64,000 nucleotides of DNA from Mucilaginibacter agri (GCF_009928685.1 NZ_WWEO01000041.1:519663-583662); one strand, 5' to 3'. Positions 1 through 8,267 are shown, counted from the stretch's first letter. The notes: generated by a model not told the origin, from the letters alone. Made by a program: numbers and translations.

Positions 1-46
1 TTAATTCCTGACATAATGGTTTATTACAAGAGGGAGAGATTGTTTT

Positions 47-1090
47 CTAATTTAAAAAATTAGTTAAAAATAGAAAAATGATTTGTGGCATGGCAAGATT
101 TTTTAATTTTTCTTCGTTTGCGTAAAACCATTCTTGTTTTAATTTAATCTCCCTGCTGTTTAAAATTATAAAATTAATATTTAATCGCTGGTGCGTAAGT
201 ACATGTTTGTGCGGACCAGAAACTTCTGAAACCTGAGGAGTATGGCCGAAATATTCAATCGATTCGGCAAGGTTTAATACTTCATACGCGTTCATATTCT
301 CAGATGTTTCAATCATCGGCATATCGTACATATTAGCCCATATGTCTTTTGGTCCCCGCTTGTTCATCAAAATCTCACTGCCGTTGGTAACCAAAAAATA
401 ATGAAAGTAACGTTCGCGAACCTTAACTGTTTTAAGTTTTTGCGGTAGTTGCGTTGTTGCATTGTTTAAAAAGGCATAGCAATCTGTTTTTATAGGGCAA
501 ATGCCACATGCTGGGTTTTTGGGCTTGCATACCAAGGCCCCTAACTCCATCATAGCTTGGTTGTGTAAACCCGGATGCTCCATGTTTAACACATCGTTTG
601 CTGTTTGCTGAAAAAGCTTTTTGCCGGCGGGCGAATTAATCGGTTCACTAATGCCGAAGTAGCGGGCGAGTACTCTGTACACATTACCATCAACAACAGC
701 CTTGGCTTCGTTGGCGGAAAATGAGGCGATAGCCGCAGCTGTGTATTCGCCAACTCCTTTGAGTTTAATTAGCTCGTTATATTGCGTTGGAAACCTTCCC
801 TTATAATGCTCATTTACAAGCCTCGCGGTGGCTAACATGTTGCGGCCGCGCGAATAATAACCCAGCCCTTGCCATAATTTCAGGATATCATCCTCAGTAG
901 CAGCGGCAAAATCGGCAACGGTTGGGTAGCGCTCTAAAAAGCGATAAAAATAGGGCATTCCCTGCTCCACCCGGGTTTGCTGTAGGATGATCTCGGAGAG
1001 CCAAATAGTGTAAGAATCAGTGGTGTTACGCCACGGTAAATCGCGTTTGTTGCTGTTGTACCAGCTGGTAATTTCATTAGAAAAACTCAT
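47..1090 (-). CDS. mutY: A/G-specific adenine DNA glycosylase
   Basis: Removes adenine mispaired with 8-oxoguanine or guanine in base excision repair. Numbering from the longest reading, the catalytic Glu is in LSEIILQQTRVEQ (E36), the helix-hairpin-helix reads LKGVGEYTA (113-121), and the catalytic Asp is D137 in VVDGNVYRV. A 4Fe-4S loop follows with C191, C198, C201 and C207 (C-x6-C-x2-C-x5-C). The C-terminal third is the NUDIX-like lesion-recognition domain (HYFLVTNGSEILMNKR). I place the start at the second Met (MSFSNEI, 1090) because a TACTTTTG promoter element sits at 1104-1097 and overlaps the upstream Met. Divergent from the HU gene. About 347 residues, normal for the family. Confidence 0.95.
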   Translation of the reverse strand: MSFSNEITSWYNSNKRDLPWRNTTDSYTIWLSEIILQQTRVEQGMPYFYRFLERYPTVADFAAATEDDILKLWQGLGYYSRGRNMLATARLVNEHYKGRFPTQYNELIKLKGVGEYTAAAIASFSANEAKAVVDGNVYRVLARYFGISEPINSPAGKKLFQQTANDVLNMEHPGLHNQAMMELGALVCKPKNPACGICPIKTDCYAFLNNATTQLPQKLKTVKVRERYFHYFLVTNGSEILMNKRGPKDIWANMYDMPMIETSENMNAYEVLNLAESIEYFGHTPQVSEVSGPHKHVLTHQRLNINFIILNSREIKLKQEWFYANEEKLKNLAMPQIIFLFLTNFLN

Positions 1091-1096
1091 TGTAAA

Positions 1097-1104
1097 CAAA
1101 AGTA
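1097..1104 (-). promoter_or_regulatory. Putative -7 element of mutY
   Basis: Reads TACTTTTG on the minus strand and matches the Bacteroidota -7 consensus TAnnTTTG. Transcription would begin at about the ATG at 1090, giving a leaderless or near-leaderless mRNA. No good TTG -33 box is seen. Confidence 0.45.
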
Positions 1105-1194
1105 GTTATTGTCAGCCGAATGGCATTATCCAGCCATTTTAAGGCATAACAAAAAAAATACACCGTTTTATTTCGATGTTTCCAGATAAAGCCA

Positions 1195-1202
1195 TACTTT
1201 TG
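1195..1202 (+). promoter_or_regulatory. Putative -7 element of the HU gene
   Basis: TACTTTTG matches TAnnTTTG and lies about 50 nt upstream of the HU start codon at 1253. The -33 position holds TTT rather than TTG. Confidence 0.5.
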
Positions 1203-1252
1203 CAACCCCAAAACAGTTAAGTAGTTATCATATAATTAAAGAAAAATAAGGT

Positions 1253-1552
1253 ATGACCAAGGCAGAGATTATAGCTGAGATCTCATCTAAAACAGGTATC
1301 GAGAAAATGGACGTTCAAGAAACTGTTGAGGCATTTTTTAAAGTAGTAAAAACCTCTATGGTAGGTGGCGAAAATGTATACGTGAGAGGTTTCGGTAGTT
1401 TTGTAGTTAAGAAAAGAGCGAAAAAAACAGCCCGTAATATTTCAAAAAATACTGCCATCATTATACCAGAGCACTTTGTTCCAAGTTTTAAACCAGCAAA
1501 AACTTTTGTTGAGAAAGTTAAGACTGGTAACAAAACCAAATCAAGCAAATAA
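1253..1552 (+). CDS. HU-family DNA-binding protein
   Basis: Small basic histone-like protein that bends and compacts DNA as a dimer. The N-terminal helices (MTKAEIIAEISSKTG) are followed by the beta-arm region with the family signature GFGSFVVKKRAKKTARN, residues about 45-62, and the C-terminal helix FKPAKTFVEKV. At 99 residues it has the usual length plus a short Lys-rich tail (KTGNKTKSSK). An isoleucine-rich IIIPEHFVPSF segment stands where most HUs have the PAR/PSF tip of the arm. It is followed 15 nt later by a TPR gene and is probably co-transcribed with it. The family is clear, but whether it is an HU or an IHF homologue is not decided. Confidence 0.93.
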   Translation: MTKAEIIAEISSKTGIEKMDVQETVEAFFKVVKTSMVGGENVYVRGFGSFVVKKRAKKTARNISKNTAIIIPEHFVPSFKPAKTFVEKVKTGNKTKSSK

Positions 1553-1567
1553 TTTATAGCAATTAAG

Positions 1568-2428
1568 ATGAATAAGAAGCAAATAGTTATCATCCTCGCA
1601 GTTATTGTGGTTGTGGGCTATTTGTATTCTTTACCGGTTAAAGGGTTGGTGAAACCAAAAGACGAATCGGGGCACGCTAATGGGGTAATGGCCGATAAGG
1701 GCAGCCGCCCTGTAGCCCAGGTTAGTGTTGAGATGGTATCAGCAAGTGCAAAAGCTGCAATTGGTCCGGCTTTGGCCGCAAAAATTGCAACACTGGAAGA
1801 TCAGTTGAGCAAAGCCCCCGAAGGCGAAGCGAAACTGGCCGTTAAAAAACAACTTGCCAAACAATGGGATGATGTTAATCAGTTTGCACCTGCAGGCTTC
1901 TACTATCTGGATCTTGCCCGCAAGAGCAATGATTTTGATCAGTGGCTTAATGCCGGTAACCGTTTTAACGAAGCTTATAAATTTACGCAGGATACTGCCG
2001 TGCAACCTGCTTATGTAGCTAACGCTGTAGAAGCATTTGAGCATGCCCGCAAATTAAAACCAGCAAACCTTGATGCAGAAGTCGGCTTAGGCGTTGCCTA
2101 TGTAAACGGCGGTGCACCAAGCCCTATGCAGGGTATAGGTTTATTGCTGGATGCGGTAAAGCAAGACCCAACTAACCGTAACGCTAATATGAACCTGGGC
2201 CAGTTTGCAATTAAATCTGGACAGTATGATAAGGCGGTGCAAAGGTTTAAATCGGTAATTGCGCAAGGGAAACCTGATATTGAGCCTTATTTCTACCTGG
2301 CAGAAAGCTATAAGCAGCTAGGTATGAAAAAGGAAGCTGTAGAAGCTTATGAAAAATGCAAGGAAATGACCGGCGATCCGGCCTTTAACCAGCGCATTGA
2401 TCAGTTTATCAAAGAATTAAAAGATTAA
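1568..2428 (+). CDS. Membrane-anchored tetratricopeptide repeat protein
   Basis: A 286-residue protein with one N-terminal membrane segment (residues about 5-22, IVIILAVIVVVGYLYSLPV) and no lipobox, so it is probably anchored with the rest in the periplasm. An acidic/Lys linker (about 75-105) precedes at least three TPR-like helix pairs in residues about 120-285. The best is IEPYFYLAESYKQLGMKKEAVEAYEKCKE near the C-terminus. TPRs mediate protein-protein contacts, and no enzymatic domain is visible. It lies between HU and a tiny ribosomal-protein-like gene in what looks like one transcription unit. The partner is unknown. Confidence 0.8.
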   Translation: MNKKQIVIILAVIVVVGYLYSLPVKGLVKPKDESGHANGVMADKGSRPVAQVSVEMVSASAKAAIGPALAAKIATLEDQLSKAPEGEAKLAVKKQLAKQWDDVNQFAPAGFYYLDLARKSNDFDQWLNAGNRFNEAYKFTQDTAVQPAYVANAVEAFEHARKLKPANLDAEVGLGVAYVNGGAPSPMQGIGLLLDAVKQDPTNRNANMNLGQFAIKSGQYDKAVQRFKSVIAQGKPDIEPYFYLAESYKQLGMKKEAVEAYEKCKEMTGDPAFNQRIDQFIKELKD

Positions 2429-2451
2429 TTAACAATAAAAAAAATTAGACT

Positions 2452-2541
2452 ATGCCAAGCGGTAAAAAACGTAAGCGCCATAAAATGGCTACCCACAAAC
2501 GTAAAAAACGTTTAAGAAAAAACAGACATAAAAAGAAATAA
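2452..2541 (+). CDS. AURKAIP1/COX24-domain small basic protein (ribosome-associated)
   Basis: A 29-codon gene with ATG at 2452 and TAA at 2539-2541. The product starts MPSGKKRKRHKMATHKRKKR and ends NRHKKK, so it is almost entirely Lys, Arg and His. The KRHKMxxHKRKKRLRKNR pattern is that of the AURKAIP1/COX24 C-terminal domain (DUF1713), which in mitochondria belongs to the small-subunit protein mS38. Bacteroidota genomes carry short stand-alone versions, thought to be ribosomal. It lies 23 nt after the TPR gene and just before a terminator-like hairpin. I recognise the family by pattern only. Confidence 0.8.
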   Translation: MPSGKKRKRHKMATHKRKKRLRKNRHKKK

Positions 2542-2556
2542 GCTATTTTAGCTTGC

Positions 2557-2597
2557 TTACCTGCTTCTTTACAAGAGAGGCAGGTAAATTTTTTTTG
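2557..2597 (+). terminator. Intrinsic terminator before rng
   Basis: TTACCTGC (2557-2564) pairs with GCAGGTAA (2580-2587) across a 15-nt loop and is followed by a run of T residues. It ends the HU-TPR-small-protein unit and leaves rng with its own promoter or with read-through. Confidence 0.7.
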
Positions 2598-2650
2598 TTT
2601 TTGTTTTACCTTTTTGCGGCCACGCCGCAATATAAGAAATGGAGTAGCAG

Positions 2651-4201
2651 TTGGTAAAAGAATTAATTATCGATTCATCCCCAAACGGGGCTACTATTGC
2701 CTTATTACAGGATAAACAACTCGTAGAACTTCATAAAGAGCAAGCCAGCAATAATTATACTGTTGGTGATATATATCTCGGGCGGATCAAAAAGATTATG
2801 CCGGGGCTTAATGCTGCCTTTGTGGATGTAGGCTACGAGAAGGATGCTTTTTTGCATTACCTTGATCTGGGCCCACAGGTACAAAGCTTATTAAAACTAA
2901 CCAAGCAGGTACGCGGAGGTAGTTATCAGGCTAAATTGCTTGATAATTTTAAAGCCGAAGCCGACATCAGCAAATCGGGTAAAATATCCGAAGTGGTTAC
3001 TAAAAATCAGCTTATACCGGTACAGATCGCTAAGGAGCCAATTTCAACCAAAGGCCCCCGCCTCAGTTCCGACCTGTCTATAGCTGGCCGGTATGTGGTG
3101 TTGGTGCCCTTCTCAGAGGCTATTTCTATCTCTAAAAAGATAAAAAGCAATACTGAGCGTACGCGGTTGCGCAAAATTGTAGAAAGTATTAAGCCAAAGA
3201 ATTTTGGCGTAATTATCCGTACAGTTTCTGAAGATAAAGGCGTAGTAGAATTGCAAAAGGACCTGCTCGATTTAGTATCGAAGTGGGAAACTTTTATTAC
3301 AAGGCTGCCGGCAACGGAACCTTCTAAGAAGATCTTAGGCGAGATCGATCGTACATCAACGCTATTGAGGGATATTTTAAATCCCGATTTTCAGCATATT
3401 TATGTAAACGATAGTTCGATATACGAGGAAGTGCGCTCTTATGTGCGCGACATCTCACCCGATCTGGAGAACATTGTTAGGTTACACAAGCACAAGGAAC
3501 CCATTTTTGAACACTATGGTGTTGAGAAACAGATTAAATCTGCCTTTGGTAAAACTGTAAACCTGGCTGGTGGTGCTTATTTAGTTATTGAGCACACCGA
3601 AGCATTGCACGTTATCGACGTAAACAGCGGTAACCGTACAGCCAATAAAGAAAACCAGGAGGAAAACGCTTTCCAGGTTAATAAAGAAGCCGCACGCGAA
3701 ATTGCCCGCCAGCTTAGGCTGCGCGATATGGGCGGTATTGTGGTGATTGACTTTATTGACATGCACAAGCCAACAAATCGTAAAGATTTGTTCGACTACC
3801 TGCGCAACGAAATGGCGCACGACCGTGCAAAGCACACTATTTTGCCGCCAAGTAAATTTGGGTTGGTACAGATCACCAGGCAACGCGTTCGCCCGGAGAT
3901 GAACATTGTAACCAGCGAAGTTTGTCCGGCATGCCATGGCACAGGCGTAATCAGGCCAAGTATTTTGCTGCTGGATGATATTGAAACTAATTTCAATTAC
4001 ATACTGGTTGAGCAAAACGAGAAAAGCATTACATTATGTGTGCACCCTTACATTGAGGCATACATTAAAAAAGGAATTTTTACCCGCCAGATTAAATGGT
4101 ATTTTAAATATGGCCAGTGGATAAAGGTGAAGAGTAATCCCGCCTACCAGATCACGGAGTTCCATTTCTTCAACACGAAAGACGAAGAAATTAAGTTATA
4201 A
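2651..4201 (+). CDS. rng: Ribonuclease G (Rne/Rng family)
   Basis: Single-strand-specific endoribonuclease of rRNA maturation and mRNA decay. The S1-like RNA-binding domain is near residues 36-130 (GDIYLGRIKKIMPGLNAAFVDVG). The DNase I-like catalytic site has the Asp of DVNSG (323-327) and D367 in VVIDF. The Zn-link for dimerisation is C425-PA-C428. At 516 residues there is no long C-terminal degradosome scaffold, so it is RNase G rather than RNase E type. The start is a TTG at 2651 preceded by GGAG at 2641, and the product begins MVKELIIDSS as usual for the family. The 3' end is followed by a strong terminator. Confidence 0.95.
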   Translation: MVKELIIDSSPNGATIALLQDKQLVELHKEQASNNYTVGDIYLGRIKKIMPGLNAAFVDVGYEKDAFLHYLDLGPQVQSLLKLTKQVRGGSYQAKLLDNFKAEADISKSGKISEVVTKNQLIPVQIAKEPISTKGPRLSSDLSIAGRYVVLVPFSEAISISKKIKSNTERTRLRKIVESIKPKNFGVIIRTVSEDKGVVELQKDLLDLVSKWETFITRLPATEPSKKILGEIDRTSTLLRDILNPDFQHIYVNDSSIYEEVRSYVRDISPDLENIVRLHKHKEPIFEHYGVEKQIKSAFGKTVNLAGGAYLVIEHTEALHVIDVNSGNRTANKENQEENAFQVNKEAAREIARQLRLRDMGGIVVIDFIDMHKPTNRKDLFDYLRNEMAHDRAKHTILPPSKFGLVQITRQRVRPEMNIVTSEVCPACHGTGVIRPSILLLDDIETNFNYILVEQNEKSITLCVHPYIEAYIKKGIFTRQIKWYFKYGQWIKVKSNPAYQITEFHFFNTKDEEIKL

Positions 4202-4236
4202 TTTGTTGATTCTGGCATTTGCCGATGAGATAATAG

Positions 4237-4268
4237 AAAGAGGCTGATAGTGATATCGGCCTCTTTTG
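4237..4268 (+). terminator. Intrinsic terminator after rng
   Basis: The stem AAAGAGGCTGATA/TATCGGCCTCTTT (one T-G wobble) closes on a GTGA tetraloop and runs into TTTT. It lies 36 nt after the rng stop codon. Confidence 0.85.
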
Positions 4269-4419
4269 TTTTGTATATATTCGATTTTCGTGGTATTATT
4301 CAATTATATTACTTCACCAGGGTGTAATTAAATCCTGTTTAGTTAAATCTTTATCTGTAATGCGCAATCCAAAGCCTGGAAAATTTGTTTTGTATCCATT
4401 ATTTGATTGATATTAGAAT

Positions 4420-5376
4420 ATGAAAAATACAAGCTTAGCAATAGGGATTGATGTGGGTGGTACAAATACTAAATATGGTATTGTAAATCACCGGGGAGAT
4501 ATTTTGGAAGAAGGTGAAATGAAGACCGCCGAATTCCCAACCATCGAATCCTTTGTCGACGGCTTGTACGATCACTTGAAGTCTATATTGGATAAATACA
4601 ACAAGGATTGCAACATTAAAGGTATCGGCATTGGTGCACCCAATGGCAATCATTTTACCGGCTGTATCGAAAATGCAACCAATCTGCACTGGAAAGGTAT
4701 AGTACCTATTGCCAAGTTGGTTGGTGAGAAATTTAAGCTTCCTTGCGTTTTAAATAATGACGCCAAGGCGGCGGCACTTGGCGAACTTAACTTCGGCGCA
4801 GCCAAGGGCATGAAAGATTTTATTATGATAACCCTTGGCACTGGCGTCGGCAGCGGTATTGTGGTTAACGGCGGCCTATTGTACGGCGATAAAGGTAATG
4901 CAGGCGAGCTCGGGCATACGATAATCCGTCCGGGTGGCCGTCTTCATTGGTCTACCGGGTTAAAAGGCACGCTTGAATCTTATTGTTCCGCTACCGGTAT
5001 AGCCATTACGGCGGTAGAAATGAAAAAGGATTCGAAAGAAGATACCCTGCTTAAAAATTACGACGACAAGGACATTACCTCAAAAGTGGTTTACGAATGT
5101 GCTACCAAAGGCGATGCACTGGCCAAAAAGGTTTATGAATTTACGGGGCAAATTTTGGGGGAAGCTCTATCTAACTTTGTAATGTTTTCGTCGCCCGAAG
5201 CTATTATACTTTTTGGCGGTGTAATACAAGCTGGCGATTTGCTGATGGCTCCGACTAAAAAGGCAATGGAAGAGCATTTACTGATAACGTTTAAGGGGCA
5301 AGTCCAACTATTGTTTAGCGAACTGCGCTTTGCAGACGCCGCTATATTAGGGGCCAGCAGTTTGGTTTGGGGATAA
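4420..5376 (+). CDS. ROK-family sugar kinase, glucokinase-like
   Basis: ATP-dependent hexose kinase of the ROK family, probably acting on glucose or a related sugar in the cytoplasm. The phosphate-1 loop is GIDVGGTNTKYGIV (9-22). The catalytic Asp is D114 in LNNDAKAAALGE, and the sugar-contact motif is NAGELGHTII (E163, H166). The usual zinc motif CxCGxxGCxE after GH is absent; here the segment is PGGRLHWSTGLKGTLESYCS, a form seen in some Bacteroidota glucokinases. It is followed after 10 nt by a racemase gene and may be co-transcribed with it. The exact sugar cannot be told. Confidence 0.88.
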   Translation: MKNTSLAIGIDVGGTNTKYGIVNHRGDILEEGEMKTAEFPTIESFVDGLYDHLKSILDKYNKDCNIKGIGIGAPNGNHFTGCIENATNLHWKGIVPIAKLVGEKFKLPCVLNNDAKAAALGELNFGAAKGMKDFIMITLGTGVGSGIVVNGGLLYGDKGNAGELGHTIIRPGGRLHWSTGLKGTLESYCSATGIAITAVEMKKDSKEDTLLKNYDDKDITSKVVYECATKGDALAKKVYEFTGQILGEALSNFVMFSSPEAIILFGGVIQAGDLLMAPTKKAMEEHLLITFKGQVQLLFSELRFADAAILGASSLVWG

Positions 5377-5386
5377 TTATAAACAC

Positions 5387-6085
5387 GTGCACAAAAAAAT
5401 TGGAATTATCGGCGGCCTAAGCCCCGAATCAACCGTATCATATTACCTGTATATCACTCGCAAATATGTGGAGCTGTTTGGCGATTACTCATACCCCGAA
5501 ATACTGGTCTACAGCGTGAATCTGGAAGACTACCACACCTGGCGGGATGAGAACCGCTGGGATAAGATAGAAGATGATATGGTACGCATTGCAGATTTGC
5601 TTAAGAATTCCGGAGCTGATTTGGGGCTTATAGCCACTAATACCATGCACAAGGTTTTCAACGGGGTTCAAAGTAGAACTAATTTAGCACTGATTCATAT
5701 TATGCAACCGACTATTGAAGAGATAAAGAAGTCGGGAATCAAAACTATTGGGCTTCTGGGAACACGTTTCACCATGGCTGAAAGCTTTTATAAAAACGAA
5801 TTGTTAGCGAATGGGCTTAATCCGCTTGTGCCCGATGAAAGCCAACAAGCTATTGTTCATCAGATTATTGTAGATGAATTGGTGCGGGGTGTGTGTAAGG
5901 AGGAGTCTAAGAAACAATATCTACAGATTATCGATGAGCTGGTTGCTCGTGGTGCAGAGGGCGTCATTTTAGGATGTACAGAGATTCCGTTATTGATCGG
6001 CCAAAAAGATTGTAGCGTTCCGGTATTCGATACAGCTATTTTGCATGCTGAGGCAGCTTTGCAACAAGCTGTTTCGGAGGCTTAA
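5387..6085 (+). CDS. Aspartate/glutamate racemase-family protein, YgeA-like
   Basis: PLP-independent amino-acid racemase fold. The N-terminal loop is KIGIIGGLSPESTVSYY. The first catalytic motif reads IATNTMHKV (T84) where classic aspartate racemases have Cys, and the second is LGCTEIPLL (C197). The Thr/Cys pairing resembles E. coli YgeA, described as an L-Asp/Glu-specific racemase, so weak or one-directional racemisation is possible. The start is GTG at 5387, 10 nt after the ROK kinase stop; no closer ATG fits. At 232 residues it is of normal length. The substrate is inferred from the family only. Confidence 0.85.
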   Translation: MHKKIGIIGGLSPESTVSYYLYITRKYVELFGDYSYPEILVYSVNLEDYHTWRDENRWDKIEDDMVRIADLLKNSGADLGLIATNTMHKVFNGVQSRTNLALIHIMQPTIEEIKKSGIKTIGLLGTRFTMAESFYKNELLANGLNPLVPDESQQAIVHQIIVDELVRGVCKEESKKQYLQIIDELVARGAEGVILGCTEIPLLIGQKDCSVPVFDTAILHAEAALQQAVSEA

Positions 6086-6110
6086 GTTTCAGCCCAAAAC
6101 AAAAACATAG

Positions 6111-6147
6111 CATATCTTCTTTATCAAATTAAAATAAAGAAGATATG
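6111..6147 (+). promoter_or_regulatory. 14-bp hairpin occluding the start codon of the ferritin-like gene
   Basis: CATATCTTCTTTAT (6111-6124) is the exact reverse complement of ATAAAGAAGATATG (6134-6147), with a 9-nt A/T loop between. The last three bases of the right arm are the ATG of the following gene, and the purine-rich AAAGAAGA (its only ribosome-binding candidate) is also in the stem. No T-run follows, so it does not look like a terminator. This is a candidate translational switch. Confidence 0.65.
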
Positions 6148-6462
6148 TCATTTGACCAGTACCACGAACCACCAGAAGAACTATCGGCAGAGACCCGCAC
6201 CTTTGCCCGTATGATCACCTCACTTTGCGAAGAGGCCGAAGCCATTAGCTGGTACGAGCAACGCATTGCCGTAGAAAAAGATAAAGACGCCAAAGCCATT
6301 ATGCAAAACGCCCAGCAGGAAGAGTTTAAACACTTTGGCATGGACCTCGAGTTCCTGCTTCGCAAAAAAGATGTCTGGCGCACTACCCTTAAAGCCATCT
6401 TATTTAAAAAAGGCGACATTGTAGAGTTGGGCACTAAAGGCGAAGAAGCGGCTGAAGAATAG
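6145..6462 (+). CDS. Encapsulated-ferritin-like (EncFtn) protein, no shell gene nearby
   Basis: A 105-residue two-helix ferritin-like protein. The EncFtn ligand pattern is intact: E29/E30, E32, W36, Y37 in CEEAEAISWYEQR, and E60 with H63 in NAQQEEFKHFGMD. These match the di-iron site residues reported for Rhodospirillum rubrum EncFtn at a constant offset of two. Such proteins form ring decamers with ferroxidase centres and are normally cargo of an encapsulin shell. Here the sequence ends at an acidic tail (GTKGEEAAEE) without the LTVGSLR-type targeting peptide, and no encapsulin gene lies in the window. The start is fixed by the hairpin-embedded ATG. Confidence 0.82.
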   Translation: MSFDQYHEPPEELSAETRTFARMITSLCEEAEAISWYEQRIAVEKDKDAKAIMQNAQQEEFKHFGMDLEFLLRKKDVWRTTLKAILFKKGDIVELGTKGEEAAEE

Positions 6463-6513
6463 AGCTAGGCAGCATTGCCTGATTACGTATGGTGTGAGTT
6501 TTGTAATAATTTT

Positions 6514-6527
6514 TTAGGCTAACCTAA
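6514..6527. promoter_or_regulatory. Candidate operator TTAGG-CTAA-CCTAA
   Basis: An inverted repeat (TTAGG/CCTAA around CTAA) 50 nt upstream of the efflux pump start, followed by another CCTAA at 6535-6539. A closely similar site, TTAGGT-A-ACCTAA, lies at 15410-15422 before another gene. A near -7 element, CATCTTTG, is at 6545-6552. Confidence 0.35.
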
Positions 6528-6576
6528 GGCTCAACCTAAAAGCACATCTTTGCACTCCATTTGATTGCACTTATAC

Positions 6577-7803
6577 ATGACCAGGCAACGCTACTTTTTT
6601 CTGATTCTCATACTGGGCTCATTAGCCACGCTGGGGCCGTTTTCTATAGATATGTACCTGCCGGGTTTCCCGGCTATTGCAAAATATCTGCATACCACTA
6701 CGGCACAGGTATCACTATCATTAGCCAGTTTTTTTGTAGGTATCTCGGCCGGGCAGTTACTTTATGGCCCGTTGCTCGATCGCTTTGGCCGTAAAAAGCC
6801 ATTATATATCGGCCTCACCTTATACATCATAGCATCGGTTTGTTGTTTGCTGGTTAAGAGCATCGAGGCGCTTATCATTTTGCGGTTTGTACAGGCTATA
6901 GGCAGTTGTGCAGCAGCAGTTGCCTCGGTGGCTATGGTGCGCGACTTGTTTCCGGCTAAGGACAACGCTAAAGTATTTGCCTTGTTGATGCTGGTGATCA
7001 GTGCTTCGCCTATGCTGGCGCCAACAATTGGTGGATACGTAACTGCGGCGTTTGGCTGGCAGTGGGTATTTATTACCCTGGCCGCTATAGCTGCGCTAAT
7101 GTTGATAGCGGTGATATTCAGTTTACCCGAAAGTTATAAACCCAACCCAGATTTTTCCTTAAAACCCAAGCCTATCATCCAAAGTTTTTTATCCGTAATT
7201 GCAGAGCCACAATTTTATACTTATGCCATATCGGGGGCCTTTGCCTTTTCAGGTTTGTTTGCCTATGTGTCGGGATCGCCATTGGTGTTTATGGATGTAT
7301 TTAAGGTTAGTGGCACAACTTACGGTTGGATATTCGCCATATTATCGGTAGGATTGATCGGCGCAGGGCAAGTGAACAACGTGCTGTTAAAGCGCTTTAA
7401 AAGCGAGCAGGTGGTGCCGGTTGCCATTGTTGCGCAGGTGATTATCTCCCTTGTGTTTTGTGCAGGGGCCGAAAGTGGCTTTTTCGGTATGTATGGCACC
7501 ATAGTGATGATATTTTTATTTCTGTGCTGCGTTGGGCTTACCAACCCTAATGCGGCAGCTTTATCTATCGCACCATTTTCGCAAAATGCGGGTACGGCTT
7601 CGGCTTTGATGGGGGCTTTACAGTTGGGTATAGGGGCTTTGGCTTCAGCAGGGGTAAGTATGTTTAACAGCTATTCTGCTTTGCCCATGGCCGCCATTAT
7701 GGGCATCACATCTATAATTGCAGCACTGGTTTTATTCATTGGCCGCAGGAATATTAAGCATCATTTTGTGCCCGATGCGTCCGAAATGATGGCAGCGCAC
7801 TAA
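6577..7803 (+). CDS. Multidrug efflux MFS transporter, Bcr/CflA type
   Basis: Twelve-helix inner-membrane drug/proton antiporter. The start of helix 1 carries the Bcr/CflA signature LATLGPFSIDMYLPGFPAIA. The loop after helix 2 has motif A as GPLLDRFGRKKPLY, and motif C-like glycine/proline-rich sequence is in helix 5 (SASPMLAPTIGGYV). A TTG at 6565 extends the frame by four codons, but the ATG at 6577 (MTRQRYFF) is the natural start. It ends 2 nt before the stop of the convergent DUF4268 gene. Drug specificity cannot be read from the sequence. The operator-like palindrome upstream suggests a repressor encoded elsewhere. Confidence 0.9.
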   Translation: MTRQRYFFLILILGSLATLGPFSIDMYLPGFPAIAKYLHTTTAQVSLSLASFFVGISAGQLLYGPLLDRFGRKKPLYIGLTLYIIASVCCLLVKSIEALIILRFVQAIGSCAAAVASVAMVRDLFPAKDNAKVFALLMLVISASPMLAPTIGGYVTAAFGWQWVFITLAAIAALMLIAVIFSLPESYKPNPDFSLKPKPIIQSFLSVIAEPQFYTYAISGAFAFSGLFAYVSGSPLVFMDVFKVSGTTYGWIFAILSVGLIGAGQVNNVLLKRFKSEQVVPVAIVAQVIISLVFCAGAESGFFGMYGTIVMIFLFLCCVGLTNPNAAALSIAPFSQNAGTASALMGALQLGIGALASAGVSMFNSYSALPMAAIMGITSIIAALVLFIGRRNIKHHFVPDASEMMAAH

Positions 7804-7805
7804 GG

Positions 7806-8267
7806 CTACTTTAGCGCGTCGAAACTGTATTTGGCGTCGCTCCAAAACTCGTCGAGCGCGATGATGCGGGGTTTAAAAAACGAGATCAGTTTAGGCCAGT
7901 CGTTATTTTCGAACACGTTTACGGGACCGACATCTTTGGAGATACGGCTGATAGTTTTGCCATACTCATCGGTGGTGTGTAATTGCCATTCCCATTCTTC
8001 GCCAAGGTAACTGTGAAGGATATTTTTGAGTTCCAGAAATTGCTCGAAGAACAGTTCCTGGATACCGGCATCGGGGTGTGTGATCTCGATACCAATGCTG
8101 GCCGAACGCTTATCGGCATGCATACGAAAGTACAGGTTCTTGATTCCGGTTTTATAATTTATCCAGTTAACCCTCATACCTTCGGCCGAAAGCTGGGGCG
8201 AAATATATTGCCCGAAAGCAGTCCAGAAAGCCTGTTTAAGTTGCGATGCCTGATCTTTAGAATACAT
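7806..8267 (-). CDS. DUF4268 domain-containing protein
   Basis: About 153 residues beginning MYSKDQASQLKQAFWTAFG, which is the usual start of this Bacteroidota family; an upstream TTG would add eight residues. The body has the family features FRMHADKRSASIGIEITHPD and the C-terminal FFKPRIIALDEFWSDAKYSFD. DUF4268 domains are often found as the C-terminal part of nuclease-associated proteins or alone. Function is unknown. It is cytoplasmic, with no signal or membrane segment. It is convergent with the efflux pump, the stop codons being only 2 nt apart. Confidence 0.8.
   Translation of the reverse strand: MYSKDQASQLKQAFWTAFGQYISPQLSAEGMRVNWINYKTGIKNLYFRMHADKRSASIGIEITHPDAGIQELFFEQFLELKNILHSYLGEEWEWQLHTTDEYGKTISRISKDVGPVNVFENNDWPKLISFFKPRIIALDEFWSDAKYSFDALK

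Noticed and set aside
6145..6462. Encapsulin nanocompartment system
   Set aside because: No shell gene and no targeting peptide can be found in the window, so only an EncFtn-like protein is claimed.
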